From Mactromeris polynyma (Eukaryota > Mollusca > Bivalvia > Venerida > Mactridae), in the NCBI GenBank assembly GCA_032209605.1, contig JASFXZ010000003.1, positions 9,612,807 to 9,676,806 on the forward strand: 64,000 nucleotides of DNA. The letters run 5' to 3'. This document shows, one piece after another, positions 40,897-51,659 of the stretch. A program made the position numbers and the translations under genes. The notes beneath the pieces are model-generated. The model was given only the letters and a program-made list of their open reading frames with translations, was not told where the DNA came from and ran no database searches. Within the stretch, counting starts at the first letter, position 1, and each line of letters starts with the position of its first letter.

Positions 40897-41399
40897 TGCA
40901 GATGGTCATGGGTTCGAGCTCTGCCTGCAGATGGTCATGGGTTCGAGCTCTGCCTGCAGATGGTCATTGGTTCGAGCCCGGCCTGCAGATGGTCATGGGT
41001 TCGAGCTCTGCCTGCAGATGGTCATGGGTTCGAGCCTCACTTGCAGATGGTCATGTGTTCAAGCCCCGCCTGCAGATTGTAATGGGTTCGAGCCCCACTT
41101 GCAGATGGTCATGGGTTCAAGCCCCGTCTGCAAATGGCCATGGGTTCAAGCCCCGTCTGCAGATTGTAATGGGTTCGAGCCCCACTTGCAGATTGTCATG
41201 TGTTCGAGTCCCAACTGCAGATGGTCATGGGTTCAAGACCGGCATGCAGATGATTATTGGTTCGAGCCCCACATGCAGATGGTCTTGGGTTCGAGCCCCA
41301 CTTGCAGATGCTCTTGGGTTCGAGCCCCACTTGCAGATGGTCATGGGTTCGAGCCCCACTTGCAGATTGTCTTGTGTTCGAGCCCCAACTGCAGATGGT
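40897..41399 (+). repeat. 29-bp minisatellite made of tRNA-type B boxes
   Basis: About 17 copies of a 29-bp unit with core gcagatggtcatgggttcga. Most units contain GGTTCGAGCCC, a near match to the RNA polymerase III B box (GGTTCGANNCC). Variation between units is moderate (ggtcatg/gattgta/ggtctt). Confidence 0.93.
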
Positions 41400-41467
41400 A
41401 CATCATCGTGGTCCTAGTAGCTCTTGTGCCTGTGCTTAATGTGTCTTGTGCTGGCCCGGTGTTGGGT

Positions 41468-41740
41468 TAAAGGTAAATAGTCCTGGGTTTTTGTCAAAAT
41501 ATGTATAGTCATGAATACGAGAAAATTGATGTCTTGATACAGATGTACTCTACAATACTCGGTGTCACTCGGATAACATGTTTCCAAAAACTACAAATAC
41601 ATGAGTCCGATACTTGGACTTTTCTATCTTGACCTACGTACAGAGTAAGCGCTAGCATAGTAAATATTTATAGCAGACTTGTGTTTTGCACTTCCAGAAA
41701 GCTTTTAAGAAAATCTACGATGTAATGTTTTAAATTTTAA
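41468..41740. mobile_element. MITE family I, inverted copy
   Basis: Left end ttaaaggtaaatagtcctgg; interior words (agatgtactctacaatac) are the reverse complement of the other copies. Confidence 0.6.
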
Positions 41741-41800
41741 AAGGACTTATTAATGAGGTGGTCATAATTGTGAGGTGGTCTTTAAGTAAGGTTTTACTGC
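41741..41800. mobile_element. MITE family A right-end fragment
   Basis: ttaatgaggtggtcataatt ... aagtaaggttttactg. Confidence 0.7.
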
Positions 41801-42017
41801 ATTGCTGTTGCTGTTGTTTGGCATTGCATCAACAGTATAAAACCGCTACTGCTGAAAGCAGTAATGAATGTGTGGTTCCACTGCTTCTGCTACTGTCAGT
41901 AACAGTAATACTGATTGTCTGTGAGTCTTGGCAGTATTACTACAATTACAACCATCAGAAGCAACAGTTATAATGTTGTTACTGCTACAACTGTAAAAGT
42001 AAACTGTTTATTTATTA

Positions 42018-42212
42018 TTCTGACTTATGAGACACCTAATTTCTGAACACGTTCTCTCCCCGACTACTATCCTTTAATGACAGGCACACGGAACTATTAT
42101 TTAACGGCTCACCAACCGGCAATATCAGAACGGACCACTACCGGGATTCGAACTTTGGACCTTCCGCTCCTAAGGTGGATGCCTTAAACCACTCGGCCAG
42201 GGGAGTCGGTAA
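42018..42212 (-). mobile_element. tRNA-derived SINE (family S1), minus strand
   Basis: Reverse complement shows tggccgagtggtttaaggc (A-box), a B-box gttcgaatccc, and the same tail as 20134-20375. Confidence 0.8.
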
Positions 42213-42339
42213 AGTATCTCACCGACACAAACAACCATACTTACCGAGGGAAATCTGACATTGGCGAATCTACATTTTCAAGTTCAAAAGTTACTAATCT
42301 TTCATCAATTGTAAAACAAGTTTAGTCATTCACGATGAT

Positions 42340-44810
42340 TTCTTATTGGATAACTAACCAGTACTCGCGCCAAATTCATGGGTAAGTGAAGTTAGCGGTC
42401 CAACCTACACTTTCAAGTAATGACGCGCCAAAGACAATCATACGCAATAATCCACTACATATATACGGTTTATATATACAATAATATTACCGAGTAAAAG
42501 TTTTAAATTGCACCAAGGATGGACTCGATGAACATATGTGCAAGTTTTCTCCGTAAGGAACTAAAATCATCAGTTTATTTTCATGTTTCGAAGAGCTAAC
42601 AGCTTGAAACCACGTGTGAAGCACCTTGGGCGATGTGCAAGTATTCATTGGGCCTCCAATGAACCCTTTAAACGTTAAACAAGCGCCACGTTTTGTCCTG
42701 CAGCGATCACTTGCGCTCCGTCATTTAACAGGTCCACTAACAACGTTCCTGCCGATCGTAGTTACGCGAAATGGTGTCATAGAGTCGTAAATGACTATTA
42801 TTATCTTTCGGAACAATTCCAATATGATAATTTACAGGGGCTATTTGCAATACACATATTGTCTCCCGCTAATGTTTTACGGCAATACCATTTTCGGACA
42901 CGCGCACGGCGCGCGGTCAAGAAATATGAGTGGTCGGTCGGGTCAGTGTAAAAATTATGATTGAAACACTATTCACCAAAATACCCAATACCACGTGCCG
43001 CGGACTTCATTTGTACGAAATGATCAATGGTGTTATCTTTGCTTGATGAATAAAAAATTAATTTTATTCATACCAACCACAAAAGGATAATGTTACACAC
43101 TTGAAATTATGATAACGTTTGAAACAGTTCGGGTCATCACACACGCGCCGTGTTATAATTAGATTTAACTTTCAGAATAGGCTCCGTATTCGTATAGTTT
43201 CAACTTCAGAGCAGTTATAATGAAGCCCCTTGTCTGACAATATCGCCATTGTTTTGTGAGTAAACAATAAAATATAGCTCTGGGCCCTCGTTCTTTTGTC
43301 AATGCCCTCTTGGTTCTATCTCCAATAACAAAACATGTGACAGCACTTATTGCAAAGGGTTTATGTTCCATAAAAGAATAACTATGATTTTACAGTCTTT
43401 TTACTGATGCTTCGCGTTATCTTCTAATGACGAAATCATGTTGTCTTTTATCAGATAACCATGGTTACGACGTGTTTTAACGTGGCACTTACGTCGTATT
43501 TGCGCGATTTCAATCAACTGCGGGTCACAAAATAAATGCTTCCCTGTTTTATTAACCTTTAAAATCGACGCAAAGATTTACGAAATTATGACTGAAACTT
43601 GGAGATTTTCGTCGCTTCTAATAACTCTAACTGCACGTATAAAGTGTAATAAATAAGTGAACTGTTTATAATAGTGACATGTGTACAACACATTTACATA
43701 TTGAATATTATAAATTTATAATAAAGCAATAGACACCCGGCCCATTGGACCTATATGTCACCTCAAATATGATTAATATACATAGATTATAAATAATTAT
43801 GCAAATTAGATGTAAAATGTATATGAGATCACAACTTATAACAGGGCATCAAAATGTGGTAAACAGATACACGGCTGAAACATTTTATATTGAGTCTAAA
43901 CAGATTGTTTGTCATAAATTATTTATCGTCGTAAAAGGTATTCTTTTGTCAAAATCACTTTATTTTGGCAATTATTAATGAGAAAAACAAGTTTATCACT
44001 GGTATTCATATCAATACAATGTATATTCATCGGCAGATATTATATCATTGAATATTAGTGTCCTTAAATTATCATATATAGTGGTAATATTTAGATACAT
44101 AACAAATGCATGTTAATTATATTAGAATATATCCTATATCCGATGGACAGATGCCATTAAATTGGCTACCTCTATCGTAGGGGACACCGTAAAACCGGCT
44201 GCATTTGGTCTATACTCGTAAAGCATTATGGAACTTAGTTTTCTCTTAATTAAGGGGCGCGTTTTAACTCAAAGGAATTTTCACTTTTCTCATAGTATTT
44301 ATAACTGTTTTAATCAATGACTAACTTTATTTTTGATCTCGAATATTTGGAAGGAGGAATTATGAAAAATAAATCTGCCGAAAACACACGCTGCCAAATT
44401 AAAGTGTCCACTTTTTAGCTTTAGAATTACTAATGGACGGTCAGTTTTTCGCTCAATTTAATTTACTTTTTGCCTGCATTTTTGTCCCTTTAATTAATAA
44501 TATTCAAATAAGTGTTCTTAATTTGTATTGTACATTTACGACGAAGTCATTTCGGGTTAAACGGTTTTCACTTGTTTCCACCTTAAATGTCCGATTGACC
44601 CAACGCCCAGCTGTGGTCAGCTTCGGCCAAATATGCACCTTTTGTTCCGTCTTGACCTGAGGTCATTTCTAAAATATAATTATAACTTGGCACGCGCAAG
44701 GGTGTGTAAATATGGTCAGTCACCGTATCAACAATAAAGCAGTCATTTGGACATTGGACTAGTATGGCGGCTTGCTTGATACATTTCGCGCGGACAAGTT
44801 TCCCGAACAA
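42340..44810. other. Gene-free stretch
   Basis: Apart from a SINE S4 scrap at 42340-42420 (minus), I see no convincing coding exon, RNA gene or array. Base composition is mixed, with CpG-containing patches at 42600-42980 and 44690-44820. Confidence 0.4.
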
Positions 44811-44821
44811 CCGTAGAAAAT

Positions 44822-45558
44822 AGTAATTATAATAATAATATCTTTATTTATAGAAGGTAACATATAAATATGTATACAAAAACAGTCATACAGTTTTTAA
44901 ATAAAACATGGCATTCTAACAGAAAACACCATAAATTAAAACACAATAATTCAATATCACACATTCATTCAGCCAAGACAATCACTCATTTTCATATTGT
45001 AAACAGTACATATTATATTAAAATATAGAAATATTCCAATGCTATTAATGATATTCTTAACAAACATATTAGAGTGAATAATTTTTACAATAGATATGAT
45101 TTTAATGTTCTTTTGAATTCATGGACTGACGAGACCGATCTTAAAGTGTTGAGAATTTTATTCCAATTAATAGCACTTACATTTGTGAAAGAAATTTTCA
45201 TGTTGTTCGTTTTAAAAGTTGGCGTGACTAAGTCATTGTTTTCATTGATCTTTAACTGTATATACAGTTGTGATACGGCTGCGGCGTAGGCAAACATTTT
45301 TTTCCGTAAATTGTAATATTTAATCAGCAAGTTTCTTTTGTGTTCTTTCTTTTGCGTAAATGATGTCAGCTCAAATCCGTTTTCTAGCTGATATCGCAAA
45401 TGCTTACTGCTATTTTTTGTTAGACAGGGACTACCTTCTTCAGGAGTATGTAGATTTGGCGGTGCAAAACCCAAGAGTTCATCCGATGAGTGTCCGCGGA
45501 TTTCGCCTACTACTAGTATAGCAATTAGCTCTGACGAGCCCCTTGCTAAAAATGGCAA
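44822..45558 (-). mobile_element. Probable LINE 3' remnant
   Basis: Minus strand: an open frame of 157 residues (45558-45085) ends in INWNKILNTLRSVSSVHEFK and RTLKSYLL, which resembles the extreme C-terminus of non-LTR reverse transcriptases (WNxLP..IR....FK..LK..L). AT-rich sequence follows, ending in (ATT)n-like repeats at 44822-44840, as in many LINE 3' ends. The upstream half of the frame is not recognised; a retrocopied host exon is the alternative. Confidence 0.45.
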
Positions 45559-45626
45559 AGACTAAGCATTATCTCTTTGATTAGAATACCATACCAAAAT
45601 AATGCCCATTGCTGATGAAGGATATA

Positions 45627-45789
45627 CAGTAAAAAAACTCAATAATAAGACCACCATTGGGACCCTTGAAAACTGGTCTTAATATTGAGCTGGTATTTAA
45701 ATCGAGGTTGAATAAAGATCGGTACAGACAAAATGGGCTTGAAAAATGTGGTCTTATTATTGAGGTAGTCTTCAAGTGAGGTTTTACTG
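45627..45789. mobile_element. MITE family A
   Basis: cagtaaaaaaactcaataat ... aagtgaggttttactg flanked by TA. Confidence 0.8.
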
Positions 45790-45954
45790 TATCTGTTCTG
45801 TTGGGCAAGATAATACGTGTCACAGAAAAAGGGAGCGAAATTTAGCATCTACATAATATTGTGGTCACCATCCTTCCATTCTAATTTCAACAACGCTTTC
45901 AATATTTCGTCATTTAAAACTTTGAATATTTTTATTTTTGTTATTCAGGACAAT

Positions 45955-46165
45955 GCTCCATGTCGAGAGGGGGAGGGGTTAGAGGGTCTGACTCCTGCTG
46001 ATCCGAAGTCCGTGAGTTCATATTCTGAATTGTGCGAGGCTAAACTTCGCACTTCACAATCCCTGAATGTTGAACTGGTTAGTTACCCAGGAAGCGGTCA
46101 TCAAAAATGACCGATGTTAATCGTAAACTTGTTTCACAATCGATGTAAATAGGAATTTGATAAGT
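45955..46165 (+). mobile_element. tRNA-derived SINE (family S4)
   Basis: tctgactcctgctgatccga head and a tail with cccaggaagcggtcatcaaa; related to 53186-53375. Confidence 0.6.
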
Positions 46166-46282
46166 TTTAACTTAATAAGTGATTTATTTTTACCGAAAAC
46201 AAGTATGTCATGCAATTAATTTGACTTACAACAAATTACAATGTACGATTTGTCAGAGCGTTCAAATCAAGTTCCAAAACTA

Positions 46283-46460
46283 CAGCAAAACCTCTTTTAA
46301 AGATCACCTCAATAATAAGACCACCTCAATATTAAGAACACAATTTTCAAGTCCATTTTCACTGTTTTTCTCTTTGATCAACCTCAATATTAAGACCACC
46401 TAAATATTAAGAACATTTTTCAAGGGTCCCAAGGGTGGTCTTATTTTTGAGGTTTTACTG
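46283..46460. mobile_element. MITE family A
   Basis: cagcaaaacctcttttaaag ... tttgaggttttactg. Confidence 0.78.
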
Positions 46461-46484
46461 TGTTATGTCAGTCATTCCAAACAA

Positions 46485-46625
46485 GTTCTTACAACTTATG
46501 CTAATCACTCTCGATGACAGCTACCTTGGTTACGTACCAGCACTCATGCCAAATTCAGGAATCTCAAGGCGAGGTTAAAACTCCCGACCGCCGGGCCAGG
46601 ACACTGGCTCTCTTTCCCTCCACGA
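46485..46625 (-). mobile_element. tRNA-derived SINE (family S4), minus strand
   Basis: Plus strand shows acttatgctaatcactctcg and ggttacgtaccagcactcat, the reverse complement of the S4 tail. Confidence 0.55.
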
Positions 46626-47689
46626 GACGCTCATTGACTGACAAGTTTGTTCGGATGATGTTATAAACGAGTGTTGTAAACTTTATTACAATCATCATCT
46701 TTATTTACGATAGTTTATTTCATTAGTAACCTCTGCCTGACGGTCAAACAGATAAATGCACAGATAGATTTGGACATTAAAAATCGGACGCCATGTTTTA
46801 AAACGCTGAAACAAAGTCGCGCGCAGATTCTTTGTGCGGAATCTTTGTTTTTCAATGGTCCCAAATGATTATTGAGTGACAGATTTTATTTTTTTAAAGC
46901 GTGTCACCGTATAAACACACTCAATAAACATACGCAGAATTATCCCTTAAAATATGACTCTCGTATTTAATATACCCATTAAATTCCAACAAACTGTTGT
47001 TGCAAGCCTCCGTAACGTAAAACAAAACTATTCGACAAAAGGCAGTGACTGTCACGTGCACACTTGATATGTCATTTTTTTCAATTGCAAAATACACAGT
47101 AGTCTTATTTTATTACGGTATTTAAATTTGAAGTGTAACTTAATGATTACTTTTAAGTCAGCCAAGTTAAGGGTCAAATTGACCGCTATGACCCCAGCCG
47201 GAAACATGACACCTCGGACAGTTCACGGTACCCTTGTTCTCGGCGTGAAAGTTTATCAAATAGAATTCATCGGCTTAAAACAAGTAGAGTCTTTATTGGC
47301 CTCCAAATATGTTAATTGGCTATAAGCATACTTATCAGTATAAGGCTCCACAGTTTTAAGACCACCATAGCGTTTCAGTTACCGTGCAAACTCTCTAGAG
47401 TGTCCCTCTCTTGGGCAACGTCCGCTGTCTATTTTTCCTATCGTGAGAATTTACGATACATTAAATCTTTCTAGAGCAAAGATCTCTCAACAACTAATTG
47501 CGTCTCCCAAAGATTATTGCTCTATGACGGTGGCGCTGTACTGTTATTCTGCTCCTATTTATGCATTGTGTAAAGGCCACCTGCTTTAACAGGACATTTA
47601 ACGTGTGTAGAAAGTACTGTATGTATTAGAATACCCGGATTTATTGTACACATCTGATGGTCTAATTGGTTGGTTGATTGATTTGATTG

Positions 47690-48352
47690 ATTCCCACTGC
47701 TTCTGTGTCCACCGCGTTACGTGCGGACTCCCACTGCTGCTGCGTCCATCGCGATACGTGCGGACTCACTTCTGCTGCGTCCAGTGCGTTACGTGCGGAC
47801 TCCTATTGCTGCTGCGTCCATCGCGTTACGTGCGCACCTCACTTCTGCTTCGTCCAGTGCGTTACGTGCGGACTCCTATTGCTGCTGCGTCCATCGCGTT
47901 ACGTGCGCACCTCACTTCTGCTTCGTCCAGTGCGTTACGTGCGGACTCCTATTGCTGCTGCGTCCATCGCGATACGTGCGGACTCACTTCTGCTGCGTCC
48001 AGTGCGTTACGTGCGGACTCCTATTGCTGCTGCGTCCATCGCGTTACGTGCGCACCTCACTTCTGCTTCGTCCAGTGCGTTACGTGCGGACTCCTATTGC
48101 TGCTGCGTCCATCGCGTTACGTGCGGACTCACTTCTGCTGCGTCCAGTGAGTTACGTGCGGACTCCTATTGCTGCTGCGTCCTCCGTGTTACGTGCGGAC
48201 TCCCACTGCTGCTGCTGCGTCCACCGCGTTACGTGCGGACTCCCACTGCTTCTGTGTCCACCGCGTAACGTGCGGACTCCCACTGCTGCTGCGTCCACCG
48301 CGTTACGTGCGGACACCCACTTCTGCTGCGTCCACCGCGTTACGTGCGGACT
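47690..48352 (+). repeat. 35/37-bp CG-rich minisatellite
   Basis: 18 occurrences of acgtgcg with 35-41 bp spacing. Two unit types alternate (ctattgctgctgcgtccatc and cacttctgctgcgtccagtg), giving a 72-73-bp higher-order repeat in much of the array. All three forward frames are open, so the long frames here are repeat artefacts. Much richer in G+C than the surroundings. Confidence 0.94.
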
Positions 48353-48429
48353 CACGCATACGGAATATCGTATAGGTAGCCTGGCTCATGCGTTTTACAG
48401 TTTCCACAGTAATGACGTGAACGGAAAGT

Positions 48430-51200
48430 AAATTGTTTTAACGACTTCTCATGTTATTTTCTTATAATTATCTAATTTGTAAACAAACGCTCGTTGATGC
48501 TCACTTAATGTATATGTAATTAACAGTCACGTTTCCGTCATATTCAAAGATTGTTTTATCGGAAAGCGTCCTATTAATTAGAAGGATTTCGTTCCAAAGC
48601 ACCGTCACCTGTATCGGTGAGAATTCGATTAAACAAATCTCCAGAATCGAATCGAGCACAGCTCCCGTCATGCATCATCATGAATGTGATTAATTTGTTT
48701 CCTGCTTCAACGTAACTTCTGTTCGCAAGTAATTAGACTTAGTAATTCATAATTGATGCTCGAAAAAACATTGAAAACAATACGGAATCATTCTCTGCGT
48801 GTTAGATTAGATTTTAAGTCAATGAGGTCTATTGAAGCGCGATTTGATTACCATTTTCCATCTTCTCTCAAACTATTTCTTGTGGAGCAGTGATTGTTTG
48901 ATACTAAAAATGCAAGATGTTGCATAATAAAAGTCATTTATTAATTTAATATCTCGAATTAAATTAGCAGATAAATGCTCTTTACTAGTACAATACATAT
49001 TGACTTCAGTGAGATTTTGCAATCGTCACATTCTACAAATAGTAGTGGATAGTATTTCCTTTGTTTAACATGGAGTTCGTTATATCCGATCCAATTCTGT
49101 GATGATATTCTCAAAGCAGCTTTCATTGCCTCGTTTGCCATTTAAAAATATGGGGTGTCGTTTGTCATTAGAGTTCATCGTCACTGTCAACAGACTGGGA
49201 GGAAGAGGTAGAGTTCAGTGACGGCCGTAGGTTGTGGGTGTGAATTCCCGCAAAAGTGACGTCCATACCTTCACACATGACACCAGTACTGGTTTTTTTC
49301 AGAAAGCAGACTCGAGAGCGATTCAATAAAATTTAATGTTTTCACCATTCTCGAGTTTAAAATGAATTGGTCTCGCACATAATTACATTTGTCCAGTGGT
49401 TTCATCAACGTCGTCTTTCCAACTTAACTTTGAAATCGTTTCTCGTAAGAAATTGCTTTGTAGTCTTTCGAGAACATTCGAATCGCGTTTAATACAAAGT
49501 AGTACTCACAATGTTTCAAAATGTCAGACACTTTTCGAAAAATACTGCCAGGGTTGTGGATCTGTCATACATGCATGAATAAAATATATTCTCCAATTAA
49601 GATTTTGAAAAAGTTAATGTCGTTAGTTATAAAACAGAGCTTGAGGAGCCGTCTCATAAACTCAAGTCTCTGATTGAATGGTTGAGTGTTCGTTCTTTAA
49701 ACTGACCAATGACAAGGATGCATTTTGAGAATGATTTCCACTCAGTTTTATGCCACCAGGCCTACTCCCTAAAATTTGCCTACAATATTTTTCAGCGATT
49801 CATCATATTTTCTTAACTATTCGGTATAGTTAAGAAAATATGATGAATAGCTAAAAAAAATATTGGTCATTATTCATCACGTCAGGTATACATGTGTCTA
49901 TTGTCATGATTGCACGCAACTATTTCCGAATATTGACAAGCACGGTCTAAAGGTGGCGGGTAACCGAAGGTTTTCACGGATACACGCGCGTTCACTTTTG
50001 ATAGGAACACCACAAAAAGAAAAGTTCTAAAATTTTGGCAAGGCGAATAAAACAAGGTCACAAGGTTGCTTGTTCGTACATTTCTGAGCGTATTAAAATC
50101 ATTCCGCGTAATTGTAAACCCGTCTTGTCTCAAACTTGGCAAAAGCAAAACCCAGTCAACGGCATGTGCACGGTTAACAGCCGGATACGGGCCCTGTCGG
50201 TTAGGTTTAAAAGAACGTACGCCGTCTTGATAGCGATCCGACTTCAGCGAACTTTGATATGAAGTCAATTTTTCTTGTATTGAATTTCACATTATCGCAA
50301 ATCTTACAAACCATGTAATTAAAACATTTTTATCGAATTCTGATCCATGTTTGATACCGTAAAATTTCACATTAATGGCGTTTTCTTTGAGCGTTAATTT
50401 ATTGAAGTAAAAATGCAATACACGATTAGAACCATTACATGAACACTATATAACTGCCGGGATGATTTTTCAATAAATTACGATCACGAGATTTTTTGAA
50501 AAATAATGCCATTCATGTCATACTAGGATGCAATATGAAAACATTAGACTCCTCGATTATTACTCAATTTATTGCCCATCATAAAATATTTATTAAAAAA
50601 ACATCACATGTTTGATGGTGATAAAATTTTGATTAATTAAATTACTGTTTACAAAAGGTTAGAGATGCGCGGTTTTTAACTTGTTTCCAAATACATTACA
50701 ATCTGAAAGCGATACCCATATGATATTTTCATTACCGTGCCCTTTGACATGTCATCATTTCGAAAATTGAAAGATAGTACCGTTTGAAATTATAATCACG
50801 TGTGACCTTTGCGAGATTTCCTTGAAAAACTCATTTGTTGTTACAAATCTCGGGATAAAAGCTTATTGTTAACTCAAACTTGAAATAAAAATCACGTATT
50901 TTTATTGGGCAAGAAATTTACGACAATTTTTTATGATTTATTACCAAATATTGATAACATTTTGGTTGACATGAAAATCTTCGTTTAAAGTAATTCTTAA
51001 TAATGTGCACGTGTTGTGAGGGTCGACCCGTCAATTTGTATAATCACATAACCTCCGTGGGACGAATGCATTGTCGTATTTGTGGTCATATACCTTATCC
51101 AAGAATATTTTATTTTTTAGATATTATAGCAGACCCGAGCGTAAATACTTGTAACCTCTCCTTGAGCAATTACCACTAATTAACAATACTATCAATTTTC
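48430..51200. other. Gene-free stretch
   Basis: AT-rich, no supported exon. It contains a SINE S3 relative (about 49200-49330) and the hairpin at 49798-49848. A minus-strand frame of 128 residues (50268-49882) is not recognised and has no supporting splice context. Confidence 0.4.
49798..49848. repeat. Perfect 22-bp hairpin
   Basis: Arms 49798-49819 and 49827-49848 (attcatcatattttcttaac...) are exact reverse complements around a 7-nt loop ttcggta. Imperfect pairing extends to about 49783 and 49863. Confidence 0.95.
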
Positions 51201-51212
51201 CCGTAGAAATAT

Positions 51213-51494
51213 ACAGTCAAACTTCGATAACTCGAGGACGCGGGGATCCATCCGAAAAGCTCGAGTTGCCCGATGTTTCGAGTTACCCAGATTTTCCATC
51301 ATATCCTTTACTGTTTTTTATGAAATGCCTTATTTTCATAGTTTTTTACACTTGTACCAGTTTTCGACTTATTTCTGCTTGCGTTATCGGTGGTATACTG
51401 AAAATAGAAGAAATAAAGTCCAGGACTCTGCCATTTCCTCGACAAATCCGGGGTTCTCGAGTTGTCGCCTGTTTGAGTTATCGAAGTTTAACTG
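51213..51494. mobile_element. MITE family D (CAGTCAAACTTCGATAACTCGAG ends)
   Basis: cagtcaaacttcgataactc at the left and gttatcgaagtttaactg at the right, TA on both sides, 282 bp. The only copy recognised in the window. Confidence 0.85.
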
Positions 51495-51659
51495 TAGCCA
51501 CCAATCTCAACAATAAAACAACAGCAGTGGTTCCTCTCTAGAGCGGCCCTCTCTTGAACAATAATATCTGTTCAATAATATTATCAATTGTTCCGTGGTA
51601 AACAACCACAACCAATATAACCTCTCTTAAACAATAACCTCTCCGCAACAGTCGAATTT

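Noticed and set aside
40089..41470. Many overlapping frames with peptide repeats (DIQHVNT, CWMSVFT, MGSSPTC)
   Set aside because: Products of the 21-bp and 29-bp arrays read in several frames and on both strands; no evidence of coding.
47644..48431. Long open frames of 168-236 residues rich in Cys and Arg
   Set aside because: All three forward frames are open because the 35/37-bp repeat lacks stop codons; peptide sequence is cyclic and there is no splice or start context.
49882..50268. 128-residue minus-strand open frame
   Set aside because: No recognisable domain, no codon or splice support, in a region with no other gene signal.
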